Below are positions 55,790 through 64,000 of a DNA stretch of 64,000 nt, piece by piece. The first letter of the stretch is position 1, and each line of letters opens with the position of its first letter. The stretch comes from Echinarachnius parma (taxonomy: Eukaryota > Echinodermata > Echinoidea > Clypeasteroida > Echinarachniidae). The translations under genes were made by a program, and so were the position numbers. A model generated the notes under the pieces. It made no database searches. It was not told where the DNA came from and saw nothing but the letters and a program-made list of their open reading frames with translations. The stretch lies in NCBI GenBank assembly GCA_037951105.1, contig JBAMJV010003042.1, positions 104,501 to 168,500 of the forward strand, written 5' to 3'.

Positions 55790-56013
55790 GGGGGGGGGGG
55801 GGGGGCATACGATATATTCCCCTCCAGCCATAGGAATAATTGCCCTTGATGCTGCCCCCTTGCACATACCCCTCTGTGGGGCCAAAAGAAGTTAAAGAAT
55901 TCATGTGTCATATTTGATTTTCAAAAATTAAGAAATATATAACTTTGAATAGATAAACAAATTTATATGTTTTGGCTTTGGCTCAAGCTGCACCCCCCCC
56001 CCCCCCCCCCCCC
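55790..56013. repeat. Poly-G (55790-55805) and poly-C (55993-56013) pair
   Basis: A 16-bp G run and a 21-bp C run lie about 190 bp apart. In the same strand they are complementary and so form a potential long-range pairing. The sequence between is unique. Confidence 0.85.
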
Positions 56014-56492
56014 TACCACCATCTTTTGTATCCCTGGCTATGCCATATCTTCACGAATGACTTTTTCCAAATGACCCTGTCAATCGGGGGCTAGCCGCAA
56101 TGACGTCAGCAAGAGTCTTTGCATTCTTGTGGTACTACGTAGGCGTGGGGGTGGGGTAGGGGTGGGGCAGGGGTGTTGGTGGGTCACTACACTGTGTGGT
56201 CTGACGGACTGGTCAGAGAATTGGGTCATTGAAGGGGTTTGAAAGTGACCTACATGATATTGGTGTAAACAGGGAAATGAATAGCCATTGGTGTGTTATA
56301 ATCTTTAGCTGTTGGACTTTTAATTTTATGCAAAGAAAGGTCTTTACATGGTTTTTAATTTGTACTGAATACAAATAGTTAATGATATTGTAGGATAACA
56401 AAGAAAACCAAACAATTCCCCCAAACATTGTGACTGCACTTTCTATTTGTTCTAGTGGAACAAATAGGATCAATGGTGAGGTGAAACCTTCC
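56014..56492. other. Unique DNA, partly G-rich
   Basis: ggggtggggtagggg-like sequence lies at about 56146-56180. No gene seen. Confidence 0.4.
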
Positions 56493-56571
56493 TTAACGTG
56501 TTCCTTCCTAGATTACGCCATTCCCATACTGTTAATACAGGGCCCATCAGGTTCCTGAAGGCAATGAGGCA
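56493..56571. mobile_element. TTAACCC hairpin MITE, diverged
   Basis: From ttaacgtgttccttcctag to caggttcctgaaggcaatga. Same group as 24267 and 31270. Confidence 0.6.
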
Positions 56572-56767
56572 ACATGATTATTACGGTTAAAGTACAATCT
56601 GTCCAATTATGGGCAGATGAAATGAAGTAAAAAACATACTTGTGTAGTTTATAAAGCAACTTTACAAAACTTAGATGACAATATAGTTAGTTCATATCTA
56701 CTGTAGTAAGCAAGTAATGATTGTAAAATGGTTTTATTATTACTTGCGTATCTAGATGCTGAATACA

Positions 56768-56937
56768 ATGCTAGAAATTATCCCTTTTGCCTTGTGGCCC
56801 AGTCGGGCAAGTGAAAACAAGATTGTTCAACTTTCAGTGGCCCAAAACCTAAATCTGGTGGCCCCAAACTAAGAAAAACATAACGAAGTGGCCCCGGGTC
56901 AGCAGGTAAATGCTAATTTCGAGCACTGCTAAATAGA
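56768..56937. mobile_element. 'gctcgaaatta / ggtggcccga' element, short copy
   Basis: Ends atgctagaaatta and taatttcgagcac are inverted. Interior 'gtggcccagtcgggcaagtg', 'ggtggcccc' and 'tggccccgggtcagcaggta' match the ends of 16882-17940. At 170 bp it is a deletion derivative. Confidence 0.75.
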
Positions 56938-57654
56938 ATATAAACCATTCGATTATGATTTCACTTAAGAATTTATATTTTCTACTATGATATGCAATGG
57001 TTTTGTCCAATGATTCAATTTTAAAATATAGTTTTCATTAGTTGAGATTGTTTAAACAAATAACAACAATGTGATTGATTTTTACAACGAAATCAAACAT
57101 TCGCTACGACTTAAGTCTAGTTTGTTTTTAGAGAGCCATCATTGTCAGTATAAATAGATCACGATAAAGCAGAGCAAACTGGCCCAGCGGTGTATTTAGG
57201 GAAATCTACAGACCGGTCATTTATCTGCCCATGAGACAGCCGGTCAAGTGCGGCCTATGAATACCAATTGACCAACTGCCATCACAAGGGTTGTTCACAC
57301 CGACAGTGAAACACTTAATTTACTCACAGAGTAGACACAAATATTCATGATCTTGTATTTACTTTTTGAAGTATATTTTTAGGTAAGTAGCTCTTGCAGA
57401 GAAATTTTGAGCCCATAAGACAAAGAGGTCAAATGCAACCCCTGGCATGCCAAATGATCAACTTATATCGCTACAGTATTTTGAAGTATTTCTTTACAAG
57501 CACATTTTTAGGGATATCTTTTAGGAAAATATATTTGGCTGAAGGTATTGAAGCCCGCAACATGCCAAACAAGAGCCCACCTAAATCATCAATGATATTC
57601 TATATGCCCCTTAGTAGCTTGGATGGAATTCAATTACATTAAATTCATTTTATT
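56938..57654. other. AT-rich unique DNA
   Basis: No gene recognised. 'attgaccaactgc' at 57267 recurs at 57834 and 57852. Confidence 0.4.
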
Positions 57655-57800
57655 CATTGCTCAATGCTCCTCTGTGAGTGGAGATGGTGCACATCAGCAC
57701 ACGATGTGTGCTGGCTGGCATTTTATCATGTGACTTGGGTAATAATAGTGTTAGCGCTTCAAGATGATATCATATTTTTTAAGGTGCTATACAAATTGAA
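57655..57800 (+). mobile_element. SINE 3' portion, diverged copy
   Basis: Shares 'gagtggagatggtgcaca', 'gatgtgtgctgg..tggcatt', 'tgac.tgggtaataatagtgt' and 'gcgctt..ggtgctatacaa' with 23068-23232. The tail is degraded. Confidence 0.7.
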
Positions 57801-59167
57801 CATACTAGTTTTTGTCTCTGAGTATGAACGACCCTGCTGACCAACTGCTCGTATTGACCAACTGCTTGCGTGTGGCCAGCGACTGACCAGGTCAGAAACT
57901 CTGCAAATAGTCTCTGGCCGGAGGTTGGACATTGCATCTCATTAAGAGTGGACATGTGTATCAGGAATGGATAGGTCTTGGTTTCAAAATAGATTTATTG
58001 CCCATTTGATAGGTCAGCTGCATGTATTAATGACCCTAGAATGAAGATTCTATTTTTAAAAACTATCCTTTGACCACTGTTCTATTTGATAGGTCAGTTT
58101 GAAGTGTAAACAACAAAATAATCATCTTAAATTTTGAAACTTCAGAAGTGTGACCACAACATTTGTTATTAAATTTCTGTAACTTTGAGTAAACTGATCA
58201 GGTCGATGTAATATATTGTATACAATGGTGTTTATTTGTATTTCTTTGTCGTCATTTTCAGCAACAGATTCAAATATCAGAAATTACAATTTTATTGTGT
58301 ATAGGATGTTGATAAATTTTTATTGTAGCCACTAATTTGTAAGAAAAGTATGAAACTTTTAAAAAACAAACAATTAGATATAATATCATACCATGCTATT
58401 TATGGGTTCTATGGACCACAATTTGAAAAGAGCCGCCATTCATTCTAATTCTTGACAAATTGTGGTAATAATTCATTATTTTTTCCTTGAAATGCATTGT
58501 GCAATTACCCTGGAGGGGTTGATGTAAGAGTAGTGGTGTTTCTGGGATGATGTAACCACCATGACAGTTTGGCCTCAATTTGAGATCTAGCTTTATTGAT
58601 TTTGTCTTCTAGAATAGTGATACTAATTGCTATAATAAATCTATTCACTTCTCTGTGATTTTGTTTACATTTTGTGAAAAAGTTTTGTAGATGACACCTC
58701 AAGTTTTACACATTGATGTTGTTTTGCTGAATCATGATACTTACTCAATACAAACATACATCAATTTTACATCTGCATATTTTCAGAAAACATTTCTTTT
58801 TAATAGATGTGGGTTTTTTCTGCGCACTGTCTGCTTCTCAGATTGATTTTGGGTTGTAGAATCATGAGACCATCATTTATCTATCTATGAGTTATATCAA
58901 ACCAATTTTATTATTAAATGGGAATGTGGTAATTTCTGTTTTGACAGTCTCAGATTAGATGTGATTTCTGGTTACATTGATCGTTTGGTGGAATTGTGGT
59001 TTTGTAACTGCTTGAAACTGCATAATTTTGGGCATTCTCTATCTCAGAAGCTAATCCCACATTTGCACCATTTACACTTAGCCTTTAAAGCGGTACCATC
59101 ATATAATGTTGACAACCCTTTGTATTCAGAGTTCAACTGAATTAAGTTGTCAATTTGATAACTAATA
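57801..59167. other. AT-rich unique DNA, no gene seen
   Basis: About 1.4 kb. The short frames have no protein features. Confidence 0.4.
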
Positions 59168-59402
59168 GCCCGGTCACATATCAACGGATTGCGTAAACGG
59201 ACGTCAAACGGAGAGCAAAATTTTCCATCCGTTCATCTCCGTTCGTATGCGTTTCTTGTCCGTTCCTTGTCCGGTGATGTACGTTGTTCTATGTTTTGTA
59301 CATAAAGCAATAGAGACGACTTTCATCACCGGATAATTTCATTTCGCAAATTTTCTATTCGTTGGGCATTCGTTTCCGCTATCCGTTGATATCTGACCGG
59401 GC
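59168..59402. mobile_element. ~235-bp MITE with gcccggtca ends
   Basis: The ends gcccggtcacatatcaacgg and ccgttgatatctgaccgggc are inverted with one mismatch. The interior repeats 'cgttt.cgtccgtt'-like words. The target duplication is not clear. Confidence 0.8.
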
Positions 59403-60490
59403 CATAAAGAGTGAATAACTAATTGTGCACCTGTTTTTGTCATCAAATGTCCTATCTGCTCCAACGGCAAGCATCTAGAGTTGGTATGAATGCCTAGTTA
59501 TCTATGCTGGTATGTTTCAGTGCCATGCTGCAAATATACAGGTATACCCACACTTGTAACATGTAGAGTACTACTGGTCAGTAGTCATTTGACAATGTAA
59601 TTGACAGGGTATGTCAAGTGGCACTTTTACTTATTGAGTTTGTAATTTCACAAATCAAACAAACGAACCAGAACTATTCATTTTCTTTTCACCTTCGATT
59701 GGTTCTGACTTTTTCTTGTTCTCAATCATTTTAAGAAACATAGCAAGGATGAACTATTGATAATTATTCAATATGGAAAGGGGTGGGAAAATTCCAAGTA
59801 CTTTGTCTATAGATACTTTTATGTCTAACAAATATTGAAACGAGCACGAACGCATCCATGTTCAAACCATCCCTGACACATCGCAACATCCCGGGCATTC
59901 TGCCAGATGTAGTGATGTCAGACACGGAGGGGTTTTCTCTTCACCGACTCACTCAAGCGTAGCCCCACGTGATGTCATGATGAATATCCCTGTCACTGTC
60001 AATCGACTCCCACGTTCATCATGAACAAGACATGAACAAGACATGGTAGACTAAGAGCAAGAGGATGATATTACTGGTAGACATAACAAGCCCCCCTCCT
60101 CTCCCCCAACTCGCACCACGTGAGATCGGCACATTGATGTTTAGCTGCGTCGTTCTTGCAGCTGTTTTTTGGGATCGGCCAACGTGCGATGATGACTTCT
60201 GAGGAATTGATTGCGACTCAGTTGGAATCCCTGATCCAAATTGAACATGATCCCCTTGTCATTGTGGTTTTACTTATCCAATGTCAATCTCCCATTACAA
60301 AACACCATTGTGGTTTCATCTGACATGATTTGATGTGTATATCTCTTGTTTCAATTAGAGACCTAGTTGTTCTAGATCCAGGGGCTATCACTTTGCAATT
60401 TGTTCATGATTTGATTTGGGGTGAACAGATGTTGCCTGGTAGTTTGTTTGTAAGCATTGATTTTGTTTTTAAAGGTTAATGTCCAATTTG
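59403..60490. other. Unique DNA
   Basis: No gene seen. 60031-60046 has a short 'acatgaacaag' tandem pair. Confidence 0.4.
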
Positions 60491-60522
60491 TGTTTTGTTT
60501 TGTTTTGTTTTGTTTTGTTTTG
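60491..60522. repeat. (GTTTT)n microsatellite
   Basis: Six consecutive tgttt/gtttt units. Confidence 0.95.
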
Positions 60523-61041
60523 AAGGGAAGTGCGAGTTTTAAGGATTATTCAACTTCTTTAGATACATAATTGTTAGGAACGCCTCATAATATCTTTTAG
60601 TGACCAGTAATGAACTGGCATTAATTTTCTGGATGATAAAAGTTGAAACCTTGAATATATTTAAGCGATAACATACAATGTACACCGTCACTTATGACAT
60701 TTGAGTCATGAGACCATTCCTCTAACTTTTGACCAATGTATTCCCACCTTCGACAAAAGCTTTTTATTTCCATCAATAATGATGGCGAGTCATTATAGAA
60801 GTTTCATATCCAAGTGATTAATCTTTTTTTTTTTCTTTCTCTCCCTTTCTTTATTTTCTCCCTTAATTTCCCATTATCGATGACTCCATAATGATCTCCA
60901 CGATGTCCTCATTTATGAAACCATTTAATGATTGTCTTCACTCCGTTTCCGTAACAGAGGTAAGTTGGCATTTCGATTTGTCTTCAATGAAATTATTGAG
61001 AGCTGGTAATAAAACAATTTTTTTTTATAAAAAGAGCACAA
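60523..61041. other. Unique DNA
   Basis: No gene seen; T/C-rich at about 60826-60870. Confidence 0.4.
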
Positions 61042-61045
61042 TTAA

Positions 61046-61177
61046 AGGGATAGGGCGCTTCAAGAAATAATTCCTTTCTACCTTTTGGGCATGGTGGAGT
61101 TATAATTATTAGTTTGTAATGATATGGTGCAAGTTTTGGTTACTAAAATTCAGTTTGATCAGAACTGTACTATCCCT
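61046..61177 (-). mobile_element. TTAA MITE family 2, 132-bp deletion derivative
   Basis: TTAA flanks are at 61042-61045 and 61178-61181. Read on the minus strand it starts agggatagtacagttctgat and continues 'gaattttagtaaccaaaactt' and 'ataactccaccatgccc', matching the left part of 36089 and 46166. Confidence 0.85.
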
Positions 61178-61181
61178 TTAA

Positions 61182-61796
61182 AGAGTTATTCTGGTTCTAT
61201 GTGGTTGATATTGGAGAGTGGACCTGCAAATCTATCTAAGGATCAAACCAGAGGTACAATTAAAAGTAGGAGTATTAAAGGGATTAAATGGTTTTTGGAA
61301 AGGATTATATTAATCCAAAATAATAAATTATAAATGTTAATAAGTACAGGTATTGGCACCAAATTGTGATTACAAAAATATGTTCAGTACCTTTTATTTA
61401 TATCAGCATTAAATTTAAAAACTGGATAGTTATTAAAACTCCATCAGTTTAAATGTGTTTCACAAGAAATGTTCAGACAAGTATGTTCTATAAAACAAGC
61501 CATACAAGAATATATCTTCAACATTTATAGTCTTGGGAGACACCTCACGAAAGAATGAAACAGTTTCTTACAAAAACATGAAGGCACTTATGATAATTAC
61601 AAGTTTCAAGCAGCTGTCATCATGTTGTATTGATCCGGGGCGGACGAAATATGAGTAGTTATATCCGTTCATAACTTGTTTATTTGTCTAAAATCTAAAC
61701 CCTTGGTCGCAAAGCACTTACCATGATTAGATGTAACATACATACACGTTATTTTTATGGATCAATTCATTTTGTATCGATCAGTGCACTAACCAT
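61182..61796. other. AT-rich unique DNA
   Basis: No feature recognised. Confidence 0.4.
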
Positions 61797-61855
61797 AATC
61801 ACATGTTGGGAGCTACTGTTATCATTAATCACATATTGGGAGCTACTGTTATCTT
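61797..61855. repeat. 30-bp tandem duplication
   Basis: aatcacat(g/a)ttgggagcta followed by ctgttatc is repeated once, with one substitution and a one-base length change. Confidence 0.9.
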
Positions 61856-61859
61856 TTCT

Positions 61860-62060
61860 TTCCACAAATGAGCATGGGGCCACCAAAAGTTCATTCATGT
61901 CAAATTTTACTTGGTCAACTCGGCAACAATATCTAACAAAAATTGTTATGTTTTTTTTGGGTCGCCTTAAATCTTGTTTGAGCCCAGCAAAATTTGATGG
62001 GACTTGATATTACTTGCCGTGCAGAGCCACAATGGAAAAGAGTTAGTTCCGAGCATTAAG
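61860..62060. mobile_element. Remnant of gctcgaaatta / ggtggcccga group
   Basis: 'gagcatggggccaccaaaag', 'ttacttggtcaactcggcaa' and the terminal-like 'agttccgagcatta' recall the family ends, but the match is weak. Confidence 0.4.
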
Positions 62061-62249
62061 ATTGTTCAAAATTGTTTTAGACTTGGCACACTTTCTAATG
62101 TTGATATCAGTATGAAGAATACACTGCTTGTCGATTTCAGGGCAAGACACTTGCAATAATCAGTTCTATTAGATACATATAAATGATTATGTTACAGTTT
62201 GTTTATTAGCGCTAGACACCATTGCACTAGGGTCTCATCGCTTGATATA

Positions 62250-62483
62250 GTCCCACTTTAGCATATCTCATTCTGTTTCCTATCCGTTTGACATCCGGAA
62301 GGTACTAGCAGGAAATTAAATGATGCAAAAGTTTGGAATGGACTCGAGGGATACTTTTAATTTGGCTCCATTTTGTGTGAAACAAAATGTCATGGAACTT
62401 TGCATGGACAGTTTGTTAGATACTGACCATTTTGCCACATTTTGGTCGGATAGGAAATGGAAAGAGAAACGTTACAGTGGGAC
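62250..62483. mobile_element. 234-bp TA-flanked MITE
   Basis: Ends gtcccact and agtgggac, with inner inverted ctgtttcctatccg and cggataggaaatgg. TA is on both sides (62248-62249 and 62484-62485). No ORF. Confidence 0.85.
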
Positions 62484-62683
62484 TAGGTCATAAGAAGAAG
62501 TATGTATAGCGAGTGCTCTAATGGAAGATGTGAAAGTGATGAGTCCTTGGGTTCTAGGGCTTCTAGGTCGAAACGCTTGAGGTCAAAGTAAACATTGCAA
62601 ATCCTTCGCAAAAACTGGACCCTCGTAATCCTTTCACGTATGCTTGCATCCCATTTAACAACATTGTCTGTTGTAATTGTTTG

Positions 62684-62835
62684 AGATAGATTTGAAAGGA
62701 AGCAAATTGATTACTCATGTAATGTTGGCAAGATTTTAAGTGACATAGATTCATGTACTGTATGAGAAGGGTTTGAAGGGACCTAGATTTATGTCTTGTT
62801 TGGGATAGATTTGAAGGGACAGAGATACATGTACG
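62684..62835. repeat. Short degenerate direct repeats
   Basis: 'gatagatttgaa(a/g)gga' at about 62686 and 62805, with intermediate 'gggtttgaagggacctagat'. Several near-copies of 'ga.atagatt.atgtact'. Confidence 0.55.
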
Positions 62836-62961
62836 GTTTCTGAAATAAAATGTTCAACATTTAATTTTTGTAAGAGCATTATGTTAGCACTTGGCTTGCT
62901 CCCTCATAATTTGTTTCTAGATTTCTCTCATGGTGCAACTTACATCCCTGTATATGTATGC

Positions 62962-63438
62962 CTATCCCCGTGTTCACACACAAAAATGTCATCGTATAGC
63001 TAATCAGGAGCTGATTCTTTAGTCAGCTCCTGACTAGCTATACGACGGAAATTGTGTGTCTGAACGCTCACTTAACGAAACGTTGTATAAAGAATCATGA
63101 TTAACGAAACGGGGGTTTGAGCATCGTTTCGTACGAGAGCTGACTAAAGAATCACGCTCGTTTTGTGTGTGAACGCCCGGTCGATTCGCTAATCATGATT
63201 CGCTATACGACACTCGTATAACGGGGCGTGGCTTAACGTGACAGCACACTGCGCAGTAGCAAACTGTACACTTATACGATGATTCGTGCAGCTGAATGCC
63301 AGCTGTTTTGGGATCTTGTTTTTGTGTGTGTGAACGTTCGTTAGTTTCGTTAATCATGATTCTCTATGTGACGTTTCGTTAGTCATGATTCTTTAGTCAT
63401 GATTTCGGGATGAAAATTGTTTGTGTGTGAACACGCTG
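62962..63438. mobile_element. ~477-bp element flanked by 22-bp direct repeats
   Basis: Exact 22-bp direct repeats beginning ttacatccctgtatatgtat lie at 62940-62961 and 63439-63460. Just inside are perfect 16-bp inverted ends, cgtgttcacacacaaa (62969-62984) and its complement (63420-63435). The interior is packed with aatcatgatt palindromes, 'ctttagtca' pieces and 'cgtttcgtta'. It is CpG-rich with no ORF. Class unknown. Confidence 0.8.
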
Positions 63439-63461
63439 TTACATCCCTGTATATGTATGCG

Positions 63462-63710
63462 ATGCTCAAAACTAGCACATGCCTGCTGTCCCAAGCCCAA
63501 GGACACTATAAATGAGCCACCAACATTTCATAATGCTAAATGTTTACTTGCCAGAAATGAGGCAACCAAATATAACATAATTTGTAATGTTTTTCTTTGT
63601 TTGGAGCCACCAGATTTAGGTTTCTGGCCACTTTAATAAGAAAATCTAAATGTTTCCCTTGCTCACTGGACCACAAGGAAAATATAATCAATTTTTACAT
63701 TGTAGCAGCG
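63462..63710 (+). mobile_element. gctcgaaatta / ggtggcccga group, diverged copy
   Basis: Starts gatgctcaaaactagcacat and includes 'gagccaccaacatttcata', 'tttacttgcc', 'gagccaccagatttagg' and 'tggccactttaataag'. The right end is unclear. Confidence 0.5.
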
Positions 63711-63958
63711 TATGTCGTACTTTTATGTCCGTGTATGTGATGGCCGACCCTCTTACGTTTCTCCTTGATTTAATTCAGTGTTTACTGAGCAAATATAGCC
63801 TATGTGTGGAGAGAGAACAGACAAGAGATAGAAATAGGAAAGAAGGAAATTGGGGCACACACACAAACAGTCAGCGTAGAAGTGGGTTAGCCCAAATATA
63901 TATGTTATCAACTGCCCAGTACATTGGGAAATACACAGGGTTTCAGGGCAGTTCTGCT

Positions 63959-63983
63959 CCCCCCCCCCCCCCTCCCCTCCCCC
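63959..63983. repeat. Poly-C-rich tract
   Basis: A C run with two T interruptions near the window end. Confidence 0.9.
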
Positions 63984-64000
63984 AAATAACAAGAGCCCCC

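Overview
This 64 kb window looks like non-coding nuclear DNA of a marine invertebrate animal, most plausibly an echinoderm such as a sea urchin. That assignment is an inference. It rests on the AT-rich composition, many copies of the palindrome tacatgta, very many short inverted-repeat DNA transposons (MITEs), and a tRNA-derived SINE with a 'gcgctatataa + (att)n' tail. Nothing in the sequence proves the species. I found no protein-coding exon, rRNA or functional tRNA that I would defend. All open frames are short; the longest (192 codons, minus strand, 51394-51972) lies in a purine-rich tandem array. The window is probably intergenic or inside one or more long introns.

The content is mostly repeats of three kinds. 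(1) Non-autonomous DNA transposons: at least four types of TTAA-flanked MITE; several TA-flanked MITEs; elements with 6-bp or 8-bp target-site duplications (TSDs); a dispersed 75-95 bp TTAACCC hairpin family; and large foldbacks. (2) Many local, diverged tandem arrays with units of about 80-300 bp, each with its own unrelated unit, covering about a sixth to a fifth of the window by hand estimate. (3) Simple repeats, including ten poly-C or poly-G runs, a ~780 bp pyrimidine tract and a ~800 bp purine tract.

Layout: 1-7.4 kb holds MITEs, including a nested insertion with its empty-site relative 0.4 kb away. 7.4-11.1 kb is a tandem duplication whose two copies each carry a transposon the other lacks; one of these, 8726-10444, contains eight exact copies of a 14-bp motif in mirrored order. 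11-21.5 kb has tandem arrays, 'cttgcccga' elements and TTAA MITEs. 22-25 kb has a 6-bp-TSD element, a SINE tail and a degenerate array. 27.5-32.5 kb has TA-flanked MITEs, hairpins and an almost exact 83-bp duplication. 33.6-34.6 kb is a pyrimidine tract. 36-42.7 kb has TTAA MITEs, five arrays and a hAT-like element nested in another element. 43.6-49.2 kb has a CpG-rich element, a SINE, a 453-bp foldback, a 0.83 kb TTAA element, an array and a second 6-bp-TSD element. 50-55 kb has purine arrays and foldbacks. 55-64 kb is mostly unique AT-rich DNA with scattered MITEs and an element flanked by 22-bp direct repeats.

No genes work together here. The information in the window is its transposon stratigraphy: who inserted into whom, with exact TSDs and paralogous empty sites. 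All coordinates were read by eye; superfamily names are inferences from TSD length and terminal bases.
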